A DNA stretch of 64,000 bases from Candidatus Ozemibacter sibiricus (GCA_003327425.1 QOQW01000015.1:62001-126000), one strand, 5' to 3'. Counted from the stretch's first letter, positions 16,996 to 26,717 are shown. The notes: a model not told the origin generated them from the letters alone. Translations and numbers: made by a program.

Positions 16996-17217
16996 ATGCC
17001 GGACAACGAACACGTCCCCACCTCACTTGAAGAGGTGATATCGGAGATCGCCACGATCCTGGCCAGAGGCTACATGCGCCATCGAAACGGACGCCGAATC
17101 GCCCCAGATTCCGGCAGTGGGGCAGAGCATGTAGCGCAAGTTGAAGAATCTGAGGCGTTTACTTCGATTCGCCTTGATATTCCGGGCCACCGAAGCCTTC
17201 ATTCATTCACGAGTTAA
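16996..17217 (+). CDS. Small phage protein of the DUF2924-recombinase cassette
   Basis: A 73-aa protein starting at the ATG that follows AAAGGAGG. The N-terminal half is one predicted amphipathic helix (TSLEEVISEIATILARGYMR); short proteins with a similar EIA-ILA-GY helix commonly precede DUF2924 and serine recombinase genes. The C-terminal half is not recognisable. Its ribosome binding site lies in the CCTCC/GGAGG hairpin of the leader RNA. Function is unknown; a recombination accessory role is inferred only from position. Confidence 0.55.
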   Translation: MPDNEHVPTSLEEVISEIATILARGYMRHRNGRRIAPDSGSGAEHVAQVEESEAFTSIRLDIPGHRSLHSFTS

Positions 17218-17284
17218 CGCCCTGAGATTGCGGTGCGGACGGGCCGCCCGCAGGGCGAAGCCCATGAAGCAAAGGAGGTTTCGG

Positions 17285-17817
17285 ATGGAAGCAACAACGT
17301 ATCAAGAGGTCCAGGGGCTCTCCCGGATGACCGTCGGAGAACTCCGGGACAAGTACCTCGAGGTCTTCGGAGAAGAGACCCGCTCCTACCATAAGGAGTT
17401 TCTTCGCAAGCGAATCGCCTGGCGCATTCAGGCTCTGGCGGAGGGTGACCTTTCGGAGCGGGCCCGGCGCAGAGCTGAGGAACTGGCCAATGACGCCGAC
17501 CTGAGAACGCGGTCTCCGCGTGATCCGGTCGCCTCGGGTTCCGCCGAGATCAAGGCGAGAACGGCGACCAGCCGCATATCCCCGTCGCACGACCCGAGGC
17601 TGCCGCTGCCCGGGACTCTGCTCGCCCGCGAGTTCCGAGGCCGCGACATTGTGGTCAAGGTACTCGACAACGGCTTCGAGTTCGACGGCCGACGGTACAA
17701 GTCCCTCTCAGCCATCGCCCAGGAGGTCACCGGGAGCAAATGGAACGGGTTCCTCTTCTTCGGTATCGCCGATGCCGCGGCCAAGGGCGGGAGCCGCAAA
17801 CCCGAGAGGAGGAACGA

Positions 17818-17821
<4 letters not shown>
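17285..17821 (+). CDS. DUF2924 family protein
   Basis: A 178-aa protein. I chose the ATG at 17285 after AAAGGAGG because homologues begin with this segment; the frame also continues upstream without a gene-like start. It has the DUF2924 layout: an N-terminal helical part (MTVGELRDKYLEVFGEETRS, KEFLRKRIAWRIQALAEGDL) and a C-terminal part with LPGTLLAREFRGRDIVVKVL, YKSLSAIAQEVTGSKWNGFLFF. The second part looks like a small DNA-binding domain. It overlaps the recombinase start by four bases (ATGA), indicating translational coupling, and DUF2924 genes are regularly found beside serine recombinases in prophages. It may assist recombination, which is inference. Confidence 0.82.
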
Positions 17822-19430
<1,609 letters not shown>

Positions 19431-19434
<4 letters not shown>

Positions 19435-19862
19435 AAAATACCGCATCCGAGGGAACGGGACTGAGCCGGCTGGAGATCTCCTTCAGTTTCAAACCAAAGA
19501 ACCGCAGGAAAAGCGACAACCATCCGCACGAGGTAGACCGAACCATCGAGCCGGGGAATCTGCCCCGCATCTCGAAGTTGATGGCTTTGGCGATCCGCTT
19601 CGACGGATTGGTCCGGCGCGGCGAAGTGCGGGACTATGCCGATTTGGCCAGGCTCGGCTATGTGACGCGCGCACGCATCACCCAGATCATGAACCTGCTC
19701 AACCTGGCCCCGGACATCCAAGAGGCGATTCTCTTCCTGCCCCGGACGGTCAAGGGGCGTGACCGGCTTCGGGAGAAAGAGGTCCGTCCCATTGCCGCAG
19801 TTCCCCACTGGTCGCGTCAACGAAAGATGTGGGCGAAGCTGACCGCCGAGCGAATGAGCTGA
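19431..19862 (+). CDS. HTH protein of recombinase cassette
   Basis: A 143-aa protein, translationally coupled to the recombinase (ATGA overlap). Residues about 75-110 form a helix-turn-helix of KorB/ParB style (YADLARLGYVTRARITQIMN LL). The C-terminus is basic. Proteins of this kind usually follow the DUF2924-recombinase pair and could act as a directionality factor or regulator of the cassette; that role is inference. No enzyme motif is present. Confidence 0.65.
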
Positions 19863-19950
19863 CGCCCCCTCTCAGGGCAACCGGACGCCTCTCTATCCAC
19901 CCGTCCGATCACCGATCTCTCTTTTCATCCCCGCCGGCAATCCCCAAACC

Positions 19951-20009
19951 TCCTGATTCATGTACATTTTTTCTATTGACCTGATGCCTATCAGGTCGTA
20001 TAATATCAG
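19951..20009 (+). promoter_or_regulatory. Repressor promoter with 20-bp palindromic operator
   Basis: TTGACC (19976-19981) and TATAAT (19999-20004), 17-base spacer: a strong sigma-70 promoter. The perfect palindrome GACCTGAT-GCCT-ATCAGGTC (19978-19997) fills the spacer. Half-site-like CCTGAT at 19952 and ATCAG at 20005 flank it. It is the expected operator for autoregulation by the LexA-type protein. Confidence 0.78.
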
Positions 20010-20095
20010 CCTGTAATGTGGCCGTAGTTTGCCCTGACCGGGCCCTGCGGCCATTGGCGTTCATAAATAAGCCATTTGGATGGTTGAGGATACAC

Positions 20096-20770
20096 ATGAG
20101 TCAAAGACCGCGAGGCAGACGCCCCGTTCAGGAAATAACCGAGCCGCAACGCCGTACATTGAAGGAGATCCGCCTCTTCACGAACCGGCGGGGGTTCCCC
20201 CCGACCATGAAGGAACTCGCGGACATCCTCGGCATATCGCACGCCAGCGCCCACGGCCAGGTGAGCCAGCTTGTCCGCAAGGGCTATCTGAAGCGCGAAC
20301 CCCGGAAGGCTCGTGGAATTGCGATTGTCCGCGAACCCGAGGACGACATCCCCGATCTTGTGGCCGTCCCCATCGTCGGCCGGGTGGCGGCCGGCCAGCC
20401 CATCTTGGCCGAGGAGAACATCGTCGGAAAGGTGCTGGTCGAAGGCGGGATCGCCCGGGCAGGCCGGTGCTTCGCCCTGGAAGTGACCGGAGACAGCATG
20501 GTGGACGCCGGAATCCGGGAGCGCGACCTGGTGGTGGTGCGACAACAGCCCGTGGCGGAGAACGGTGACATCGTGGTCGCGTTGTTGGAGGACGAGGCCA
20601 CGGTGAAGCGGCTTTATATCCGCGGCGAGAGAATTGAATTGAGACCGGAAAACCGGAAGCATCGACCGATCTCCGTGGGGCCCGACGACGGGTTGCGCAT
20701 CATCGGCAAGGTCGTCGCCGTCAGGCGGCCCGGCTCGGAAACGCAAACGCCGGGAACGGCCTGGCTATAA
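20096..20770 (+). CDS. LexA-type self-cleaving phage repressor
   Basis: A 224-aa LexA/CI-type repressor. The N-terminal winged HTH (residues about 15-70) contains FPPTMKELADILGISHASAH. The C-terminal S24 peptidase domain carries the scissile Ala99-Gly100 (GRVAAGQPI), nucleophile Ser134 (GDSMVDAG) and Lys171 (EATVKRLY), so RecA-stimulated self-cleavage and SOS induction of the prophage are predicted. The ATG is preceded by GAGGA. It is transcribed from the promoter whose spacer is a perfect palindrome, indicating autoregulation. Whether it represses the phage or is a second LexA for this element cannot be told; location next to the integration cassette favours phage repressor. Confidence 0.9.
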   Translation: MSQRPRGRRPVQEITEPQRRTLKEIRLFTNRRGFPPTMKELADILGISHASAHGQVSQLVRKGYLKREPRKARGIAIVREPEDDIPDLVAVPIVGRVAAGQPILAEENIVGKVLVEGGIARAGRCFALEVTGDSMVDAGIRERDLVVVRQQPVAENGDIVVALLEDEATVKRLYIRGERIELRPENRKHRPISVGPDDGLRIIGKVVAVRRPGSETQTPGTAWL

Positions 20771-20791
20771 AGCACAAGGAGGAACGAACGA

Positions 20792-21958
20792 ATGGCGACG
20801 TACAATCTCAGGCGTTTTGCCCATGCCGACGGCCTCAAGGCCATCGCGCGTGAGCATCTGTTGGCTCTGCTGAACCCTCACAAGCCCTACTTCGACGGCC
20901 GAGGATTGACGTTGCCGTCGCCGTCCGCCTCCGACGGCATCGACTACGACCAACTCGTCAATGTGCTCATGAACCCGGATACGGACACGCCGAAGGGCCT
21001 GCTCGACGCACTCTACTTCGTGCATGAGATGGCCACGCCCGAAGCCATGGACGTCCTCCTCCAAGAGGCGGAGAACAACGGCATCTCTCTCGACGGGAAC
21101 CCGGACCCCACCGCGGCCGACGTGGCCGTTCAGGTCTACCTGCAGAACAAGGACCTTCTCGAGCGCAAGCACGCCGAGCAGTACCTTTTGAAGCCCCGCT
21201 CCTTCGAGTATTTTCAGACCGATACACATCCGATCCCCAAGTTCAAACCGCCGACAGCGAAAGCGCTCGTGGCTCTGGAAAAGGACCTCGACGATTGGTT
21301 CGAGAAGAAGAAGCGCGGCAGGGGATCGAAGGTCTTCGTTTACCCCAAGAAGGATTCCGTGTGGTTTCTGGTGCGTCACGGTGATCCGTTGCGGCGTGAG
21401 GGCAGCCTCGACGGCGGTCAGGCTTCGAGCGTCTTCTACCGTCCAGAGAAATACGACGTGCTGGTTTACGAACCGACCATCGGCGAGATTCGAATGCACG
21501 CTTGTGGAAAAGGGGAAAAGGACCTCTTCCGCCGGCAGTTCGGCCGCCATGTGTTCAGCAAGGAGGATTTCTTCCCTGAGACCGGCAAATACACGCTCGA
21601 GCCGCTCCGGACCGACGGAGATGCCTCCGTCATTTGCACGGACGTGGACGGCATGGAATGGGTGCGGCTCAAGGAGATACAGTTTTTCTGGGGCGGCGCG
21701 GAGAAGGAGACCGAGATACGCAAGGCCAACGACGTGTTCGCCGCCTACGCCGGGCGCGGCCGCACCATGCCCCAGAAGGCACGGATCATCCGGGCGAGCT
21801 TTCAGGTGAAATTCACCGACTCCAAGACGGCCCGGACCGTGACCATCCGCCCATCGAACATCGCCCAGTACACCAGGGACAGTGACGCCTCCGTGGTCGA
21901 AGACTGGCTCACCAAGCGCGGATTCATCCTTGCCGAGCAGGAAGACGATGAGGAATAG
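20792..21958 (+). CDS. Phage early protein of unknown function
   Basis: A 388-aa protein that I do not recognise. It starts after a perfect AAGGAGG, 21 bases after the repressor gene, and so is probably in the same operon. Residues 1-130 look helical (YNLRRFAHADGLKAIAREHL); the centre and C-terminus are mixed alpha/beta with a basic stretch (WFEKKKRGRGSKVFVYPKKD). The acidic end (EQEDDEE) overlaps the next gene by 11 bases. No TM segment, signal peptide or known catalytic motif is seen. The context suggests an accessory early function. Confidence 0.6.
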   Translation: MATYNLRRFAHADGLKAIAREHLLALLNPHKPYFDGRGLTLPSPSASDGIDYDQLVNVLMNPDTDTPKGLLDALYFVHEMATPEAMDVLLQEAENNGISLDGNPDPTAADVAVQVYLQNKDLLERKHAEQYLLKPRSFEYFQTDTHPIPKFKPPTAKALVALEKDLDDWFEKKKRGRGSKVFVYPKKDSVWFLVRHGDPLRREGSLDGGQASSVFYRPEKYDVLVYEPTIGEIRMHACGKGEKDLFRRQFGRHVFSKEDFFPETGKYTLEPLRTDGDASVICTDVDGMEWVRLKEIQFFWGGAEKETEIRKANDVFAAYAGRGRTMPQKARIIRASFQVKFTDSKTARTVTIRPSNIAQYTRDSDASVVEDWLTKRGFILAEQEDDEE

Positions 21959-23009
21959 GCCGACCGGATTCTGGCAGACACTTGAAACCGTTCCCGGCGC
22001 GGCCGCGGTGGATGCCGAGTGGAAAGCCCGGTTCGGGAACGATTATGGGACGGCGAAGGCCTTCCTTCGTCCGAACGGCAAACTGGCGTCTTCACATCCC
22101 TGCATGGTTCAACGCGGCTGTGGCTGTGAGCACGAAGTGGTCGTGCACGGTCCGGAGGACATTGTCGCCGTCTGCAGGTGCGAACGTGGATGCGAGACTT
22201 TTGTCCTGCAGCGATCCGACATCGTGGTCTATGAGCTGGATCGTCCGACTCTCGACACGGCGCTCGCCAAGGTCTTCGACCTGATCGCAGAAACCGACGC
22301 GGGAACCGATCTTCCCGGAACGACGCGCATCGGCGTTTACTCTCCATATGCCGGATACCGTTTCCCGGTCTACCTGACCATCCAGATCGAACCCGACGAT
22401 TTCAGCGAGGCAGTGGATGGTCTCCTGGGGAGGAATAGCACGCCGTTCATTCTCTTGTCTCCCACACGGGAACTCTGCTCCGCGAAGGCGGAGAAGCGGC
22501 TGACCGACAAGCGGTCTGGCTTCGTGTCCCTGTCGGAAAGCGTTGCCATCGGTGACAAGCGACAACTTCGGCTTCTTCGTCCACTCGATGAAGTCCTGGC
22601 CCAATTCCGCAGTTCCAATCTTCCATCGCCGAAGGAAGGAGACTCCATGGTCTTCTTCCCCACACCACCGGATGCAACCTGGAGAGACGTATCGATCCGC
22701 TTCAAGGACGGGCATACCGTCTCGGTCAAAGCGAAAACGGCCGGAGGCGTGTTCAATTACACGCAGATGGGCATGGCCAACAAGAAGAACGGCGATCCCA
22801 CCGTTCAATGGGATCTGCTCAAGACCTTCGCCGAGGAGCGAGGGGTTCTTGACTGGACCAGCAATAAGGCAGACCGGAAAAACCAGAAACGCCGCGAACT
22901 CCTCGCCGCCAACCTGCGCGACTTCTTCCGCATCGAAGGCGATCCCTTCCGCCTGACGGATGACGGAAAGGGCTGGCAGGCACTCTTCCTCATCTCCCCC
23001 GACGAATAG
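21948..23009 (+). CDS. Phage early protein of unknown function with Cys/His cluster
   Basis: A 353-aa protein; the ATG at 21948 overlaps the end of the preceding gene, so the two are coupled. A possible zinc-binding cluster lies at about residues 50-80 (CGCEHEVVVHG then CRCERGCET). The C-terminal part (about 225-350) is mixed and ends in LFLISPDE. I find no recognised family. It always appears to belong to the repressor operon, which ends at the hairpin-rich noncoding stretch downstream. Confidence 0.58.
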   Translation: MRNRPTGFWQTLETVPGAAAVDAEWKARFGNDYGTAKAFLRPNGKLASSHPCMVQRGCGCEHEVVVHGPEDIVAVCRCERGCETFVLQRSDIVVYELDRPTLDTALAKVFDLIAETDAGTDLPGTTRIGVYSPYAGYRFPVYLTIQIEPDDFSEAVDGLLGRNSTPFILLSPTRELCSAKAEKRLTDKRSGFVSLSESVAIGDKRQLRLLRPLDEVLAQFRSSNLPSPKEGDSMVFFPTPPDATWRDVSIRFKDGHTVSVKAKTAGGVFNYTQMGMANKKNGDPTVQWDLLKTFAEERGVLDWTSNKADRKNQKRRELLAANLRDFFRIEGDPFRLTDDGKGWQALFLISPDE

Positions 23010-23023
23010 TCTGTTCTCCGAGT

Positions 23024-23039
23024 CAGCGAAATTTCGCTG
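23024..23039. other. 16-bp palindrome CAGCGAAATTTCGCTG
   Basis: A perfect palindrome 15 bases after the 21948 gene. Its 10-bp core CGAAATTTCG recurs at 23157-23166. It could be a protein site or part of a terminator; it is followed by A runs rather than T. Confidence 0.4.
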
Positions 23040-23132
23040 GGCATCCGGAAAAAAAATCAAAAAAAGTTTCCTCTCTGTAGCTCAGGTATTCGCCTGAAAT
23101 ATCAGCATTTTCCTGCCCATCGCCATCGACGT

Positions 23133-23280
23133 GCCGGGCCGTTCCGCCCCTCTGATCGAAATTTCGCCAAAGAGGGGTGACGGTCCGGCGAGACCCTCAC
23201 CCTGGAAGAAACGCCCGGATGATCCGGGTGAACGCCCCCTGGGAGGTCCATTCGCCGGACCCGCCTCCCAGGGGGCTTTT
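23133..23280 (+). ncRNA. Candidate structured noncoding RNA ending in a strong terminator
   Basis: GCCGGGCCGT (23133-23142) pairs with ACGGTCCGGC (23180-23189) in a 10-bp stem; nested inside, CCCCTCT (23147-23153) pairs with AGAGGGG (23171-23177). A CCCGGAT/ATCCGGG hairpin follows, then a 13-bp terminator stem. No reading frame of note covers it. Promoter not identified, so it may be processed from the repressor operon transcript. Confidence 0.45.
23234..23280 (+). terminator. Strong rho-independent terminator
   Basis: GCCCCCTGGGAGG (23234-23246) pairs perfectly with CCTCCCAGGGGGC (23264-23276), followed by TTTT. It closes the repressor operon or the candidate ncRNA. Confidence 0.85.
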
Positions 23281-23316
23281 CGTTGATGCGCCCAAGTGCG
23301 CGAAAGGAGGTCCGGT

Positions 23317-23649
23317 ATGACGGATGTCGTGACAAAGGCGGCCCTGACTCCTGCCAGGAAACGCCTGGTCGAGCTGATGCAGGAGATCAACTACGGGCGG
23401 ATCGAGGGACTGCGCGTCCAAAACGGCGAGCCGGTCTTCGATCCCCCGCCCACCGTGCTGCGGCTGTTTCTGTTCGGCAAGGACAACGGACCGAACGAAT
23501 CCCGCGGCAACGACGGCTTCGCTCTGAAAAAGAAGGTGGCGGAGCTGTTCGAGGTCTTCGACCGGGAGCGTTCGCTCTCGATCCAGGAACTCATGATCGA
23601 CAACGGATTACCCGTCCGCATGACCGTGGCGGACGCGGTCCGGGTCTGA
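23317..23649 (+). CDS. Small phage protein of unknown function
   Basis: A 110-aa protein starting at the ATG after AAAGGAGG. The N-terminal half is helical and basic (ALTPARKRLVELMQEINYG), the middle is proline-rich (FDPPPTVLRLFLFGKDNG) and the end is helical again. No family is recognised. It sits alone between a strong terminator and a hairpin that overlaps its stop codon, upstream of the sigma factor, so it may be expressed independently. Confidence 0.55.
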   Translation: MTDVVTKAALTPARKRLVELMQEINYGRIEGLRVQNGEPVFDPPPTVLRLFLFGKDNGPNESRGNDGFALKKKVAELFEVFDRERSLSIQELMIDNGLPVRMTVADAVRV

Positions 23650-23660
23650 TTCAGACCCGG
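23640..23660 (+). terminator. Perfect hairpin overlapping the stop codon
   Basis: CCGGGTCTGA-T-TCAGACCCGG, 10-bp arms with a one-base centre. There is no T run, so termination would be partial; it may separate the small gene from the sigma leader. Confidence 0.45.
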
Positions 23661-23679
23661 CCATAGAGCACGGTCCATC

Positions 23680-23826
23680 ACCAGACAACAGACTGGCCGC
23701 AGAGCGGAGGTCGTTGTGGGTGTCGCCGATACCGGCGTACTCGCAACACCTCCGCTCGCTTCGTTTAGAGCGGTCGTCCCGGCATAGGTCGACACCCACA
23801 CGAGCTCCTCCTCGGCCCCGAGGAGG
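23680..23826 (+). ncRNA. Structured leader RNA, copy B, with SD-masking hairpin
   Basis: The second copy of the element seen at 16827. ACCAGACA and CGTTGTGGGTG are shared. The closing stem pairs GTGGGTGTCG (23716-23725) with CGACACCCAC (23790-23799); relative to copy A, one C-G pair has become T-A and a G-T has become G-C, changes that keep pairing. Internal hairpins CCGCTC/GAGCGG and CCAG/CTGG are present. A 9-bp hairpin CCTCCTCGG/CCGAGGAGG (23807-23826) then buries the AGGAGG ribosome binding site of the sigma gene. Confidence 0.62.
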
Positions 23827-23831
23827 CTCAG

Positions 23832-24419
23832 ATGGGTTTCGACAAACGCTACGAAGGAATCGACGAGTATGCCGTTCAGATCATCAAGTACAAGGCGAGA
23901 CAACTGGTCGGACGGGTGGGCTTCACCGAGTCTGACCGCGAGGACCTGGAGCAGGAGATGCTGATGGACCTGCTCCAACGCCTGCCCAAGTACAACCCCG
24001 ACCGCGCCCAACGCAACACCTTCATCGCCCGCGTGGTGGAACACAAGATCGCCACCATCATCGAGGCGCGGAAGGCCGGCCTGCGGGATTACCGGCTCTG
24101 CAATTGTTCGCTCAACGACCGCTTGGAAGACGAGGAAGGCGGCTCCGTCGAGCGCATGGAGACCATCGATCAGGAGGATTACCTGCGCCGCACCGGCAGA
24201 CTTTCACGCCCTGCCTCCGAGTTGCGCGATCTCTCCCTCGACGTTCGCAAGGCAATCGAGAAACTTCCGCCCGAGCTGCGTGAGCTGTGCCGCCGTCTCG
24301 ATACCGACACCGTCACGGAGATCTCCCGCGACACCGGGGTTCCGCGGGGGACGATCTACGAGTCCATCAAGAAGTTGCGCGCGATCTTCGAAGACGCCGG
24401 TCTGAGGGACTACCTCTGA
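23832..24419 (+). CDS. Phage-encoded ECF-like sigma-70 family factor
   Basis: A 195-aa sigma factor with region 2 at about residues 30-85 (SDREDLEQEMLMDLLQRL, RNTFIARVVEHKIATIIEAR) and region 4 at about 135-190 (VRKAIEKLPPELRELCRRLD, VTEISRDTGVPRGTIYESIK). Regions 1 and 3 are absent, as in ECF factors. It is expected to redirect host RNA polymerase to the eight CCGACR-N18-TAGGTAT sites in this prophage, the nearest of which begins five bases after its stop codon. That link is inference from co-occurrence. No site of this type precedes the sigma gene itself, so it would be made first by host sigma. Its ribosome binding site is masked by a strong hairpin, implying translational control. No anti-sigma gene is adjacent. 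Confidence 0.85.
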   Translation: MGFDKRYEGIDEYAVQIIKYKARQLVGRVGFTESDREDLEQEMLMDLLQRLPKYNPDRAQRNTFIARVVEHKIATIIEARKAGLRDYRLCNCSLNDRLEDEEGGSVERMETIDQEDYLRRTGRLSRPASELRDLSLDVRKAIEKLPPELRELCRRLDTDTVTEISRDTGVPRGTIYESIKKLRAIFEDAGLRDYL

Positions 24420-24423
24420 TCGT

Positions 24424-24454
24424 CCGACGGTCCGGGTCCGCCTCCGGTAGGTAT
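24424..24454 (+). promoter_or_regulatory. Phage bipartite promoter site 2
   Basis: CCGACG (24424-24429), 18-base spacer ending CTCCGG, TAGGTAT (24448-24454). It drives the replication operon starting at 24557. Its leader contains GCCGAA/TTCGGC and CCTCCA/TGGAGG pairings, the latter again over the ribosome binding site. Confidence 0.72.
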
Positions 24455-24556
24455 TGACCGGGTCGGATGCATGGAAGGCGTCCGAGAGGTCGCCGAAAGC
24501 ATTCGGCCCGGGCGCGCCCTCCAACAGACCTTACTGAACGGAATGGAGGCAAGATC

Positions 24557-24871
24557 ATGAACCGAGAACTTTACCGATACAACTTCGACTCCAAGGTCCC
24601 GATCCGGGACATCGAGGAGTCTCTGCTCCTGGCGGTGCTCGCCGCCGAGAGCCTTCACGGCCGGTCGCTGGTTCGGCTGGACGCGTCCTTCTGCCTGGAT
24701 TCGCACAAGCGCTCCTGCGTCGTGGATGCGGCGACCGAGGTCGGCCGCGCCATCGCCCGCATCTTCACCGGCTTTCTCACCCGAGAGTTCGGCGAAGAGG
24801 CTTTCAAAGTCGAACGCGTGGGTGACGGCCCGGTGATCGGCCCCGAACTCAAAGCCACGGGGGCCGCCTGA
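24557..24871 (+). CDS. Small protein at head of replication operon
   Basis: A 104-aa protein starting at the ATG after GGAGG. It is a small alpha/beta protein (DIEESLLLAVLAAESLHGRS, RLDASFCLDSHKRSCVVDAA, AIARIFTGFLTREFGEEAFK) without recognised family. Its TGA shares a base with the ATG of the nuclease gene, so the two are coupled. Genes of this size often sit in Sak4-type recombination operons; function is unknown. Confidence 0.6.
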   Translation: MNRELYRYNFDSKVPIRDIEESLLLAVLAAESLHGRSLVRLDASFCLDSHKRSCVVDAATEVGRAIARIFTGFLTREFGEEAFKVERVGDGPVIGPELKATGAA

Positions 24872-25887
24872 TGGAAGCGAAAACGACCACCACCTATTCG
24901 ATGTGGAGCCTGTTCCGCAACTGCCGCAAGGCATGCGAGTGGCGCTACATCCAGGAACTGGTTCCCCTGGAACGGGACCACAACCTGGCCTTCGGCACGG
25001 TGATCCACAAGTGCCTGGAGATCTGGCACGGCGGCAGGGACCTGGGGCCCGTTCTCGATTTCATCGACCGGACCTACGCCAACCGCGCGCAGGAGGAAGA
25101 GCAGAAGAGGGACTGGCACCTGGCCGCAGCGATGATGAAAGGCTACGCGGCCTGCTATGCGAGCGAGGAGTTCGATGTCGTCGCCCTCGAAAAGACCTTC
25201 GAGGGGAGCATCGTCAACCCGGCCACCGGCGCTTCATCCCGAAGCTTCGTGCTGGCTGGAAAGGTGGACGGCGTCGTCAGGATCGGCGACGAGCATTTCC
25301 TGATCGAGCACAAGACCGCCTCGCAGGTGGATGCGGACTACCTGGAGCGGCTCTGGACCGACTTCCAGATCGTCCTCTACTCCCGCTACGTGGAACAGAC
25401 GCTCGGCATCCGCATCGCGGGCGTTCTCTACAACATCCTGGTCAAGGCCCGTCTGCAACAGGGACGCGGTGAAACCGAGGCCGAGTTCGAGGCGCGGCGG
25501 GCCGATCTGATCGCCAAGTCCAAGACCGGCAAGAGCAGCGCCAAGCGCAGGCTTCCGGAAAGCGACGACGAGTTTCAGACACGGCTGGCCGCCAAGTACA
25601 CCGAGCCGGGCATGTTCCACCGGGAGATGCTTTATCTCTCCCGCGACCGATTCGAGACCCTGCAGTCCGAACTCTGGGAACTGACCCAGGCCTTTCTCGA
25701 CGCTCGCCGTCGCGGCGTCTTCTACCAAAACACAGCCTTCTGTTTCCACTACCGCCGGTCCTGCGCCTATTTCCCGCTTTGCCGCGCCGACGGCAGCACC
25801 AACGTCATCGAGAACTTTTACCGCAAAGTCCCCCCGCACGAAGAGCTGCGGGACGAGACCTCGTTCGAAGAGGCTTCGGCTTTTTGA
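24871..25887 (+). CDS. PD-(D/E)XK nuclease, Cas4/RecB-like
   Basis: A 338-aa nuclease. The core reads GKVDGVVRIGDEHFLIEHKT near residue 130-150 (catalytic Asp, Glu-x-Lys), then QIVLYSRYVEQ (motif with Gln and Tyr). Cysteines near the N-terminus (FRNCRKACEWRYIQ) and a C-terminal CFHYRRSCAYFPLC can form the Fe-S cluster seen in Cas4 and AddB families. No helicase is fused. There are no cas genes nearby, so this is a phage DNA-end-processing exonuclease supplying single strands for the Sak4-like protein. It has its own coupling with the upstream small gene and a 26-base gap to the ATPase. Confidence 0.85.
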   Translation: MEAKTTTTYSMWSLFRNCRKACEWRYIQELVPLERDHNLAFGTVIHKCLEIWHGGRDLGPVLDFIDRTYANRAQEEEQKRDWHLAAAMMKGYAACYASEEFDVVALEKTFEGSIVNPATGASSRSFVLAGKVDGVVRIGDEHFLIEHKTASQVDADYLERLWTDFQIVLYSRYVEQTLGIRIAGVLYNILVKARLQQGRGETEAEFEARRADLIAKSKTGKSSAKRRLPESDDEFQTRLAAKYTEPGMFHREMLYLSRDRFETLQSELWELTQAFLDARRRGVFYQNTAFCFHYRRSCAYFPLCRADGSTNVIENFYRKVPPHEELRDETSFEEASAF

Positions 25888-25913
25888 GGACCCCATAGAA
25901 AAGGAGAACCGAC

Positions 25914-26693
25914 ATGTTGCCTACGAAGAAAAGTCCCCCCAAGCAAGATCACGCCGATCTCACGGTGCTGGTTTACGGCCCGAGCAAGATCGGCAAATCG
26001 ACCTGGTGTTCCCGGTCCGAAGGCGCGCTGTTTCTCGCCACCGAACCGGGGCTGAATTCGCTGGATGTCTTTCAAGTCCCCATCAGGAACTGGGAAGAGT
26101 TGCTCGCCGCCTGCGGCGAAATCGCCGAGGGCAAACATCCTTACAAGACCGTCATTCTCGACACGGTCGACAACGCCTACCGTATGTGCAGCGATTACAT
26201 CTGCACGAAGTTCAAGATCGAACACGAATCCGATCTCGGCTACGGCAAGGGCTGGGCGCTGATCAACAACGAGTTCCACCGTGTCCTGACCAAGCTGGCC
26301 TTCCTGCCCTACGGACTCGTCCTGGTATCCCACTCGCAGGAAAAGGAAATCGAGACGCGGACCGGCAAGTACATCCGCATCATCCCGACGCTCCCCGACA
26401 AGGCCCGCAAGATCGTGCTGGGCATGGTCGACCTGATCCTCTTCTGCGACCTGGAAGTGACGAGCGACGAGAGCGGCAAACCGGTCTACCGCCGCGTCAC
26501 GCGCACCAAGCCCAGCCCGCACTACGAGGCGGGCGACCGCACGGGAAGGCTTCCCGAAACCATCGACCTCAATTTCCAGGCTTTCATTGAAGCGTTCAAC
26601 AGGCCGGCGGACGCGCCGAGGGCGAGTGCCCCGCGGTCGGTGCCGGCACCGGGGGACGGGCAGGACAAGAAGCCCGCACCCGCCGGTAAATAA
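25914..26693 (+). CDS. Sak4-like RecA-fold ATPase (phage nucleotide-binding protein)
   Basis: A 259-aa P-loop ATPase; Walker A is GPSKIGKST at about residues 23-31 and the Walker B region TVILDTVDN at about 80-88. The size and the short RecA-like core fit the Sak4 single-strand annealing/recombination proteins of phages. The C-terminal 30 residues are Pro/Ala-rich and probably disordered. Start after AAGGAG. It is followed by a DUF669 protein, the usual partner with a single-strand-binding role, and preceded by an exonuclease, so the three probably form a recombination module at phage replication forks. Confidence 0.82.
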   Translation: MLPTKKSPPKQDHADLTVLVYGPSKIGKSTWCSRSEGALFLATEPGLNSLDVFQVPIRNWEELLAACGEIAEGKHPYKTVILDTVDNAYRMCSDYICTKFKIEHESDLGYGKGWALINNEFHRVLTKLAFLPYGLVLVSHSQEKEIETRTGKYIRIIPTLPDKARKIVLGMVDLILFCDLEVTSDESGKPVYRRVTRTKPSPHYEAGDRTGRLPETIDLNFQAFIEAFNRPADAPRASAPRSVPAPGDGQDKKPAPAGK

Positions 26694-26717
26694 ATCCCAT
26701 AGATGGAGGAACAGACC

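Noticed and set aside
23157-23166. CGAAATTTCG as an operator family
   Set aside because: Only two copies (the other at 23028-23037) close together; one is inside a predicted RNA stem loop, so it is not separable from RNA structure.
24871-25887. A CRISPR adaptation Cas4
   Set aside because: No cas1, cas2 or array is present and the gene sits in a phage replication operon.
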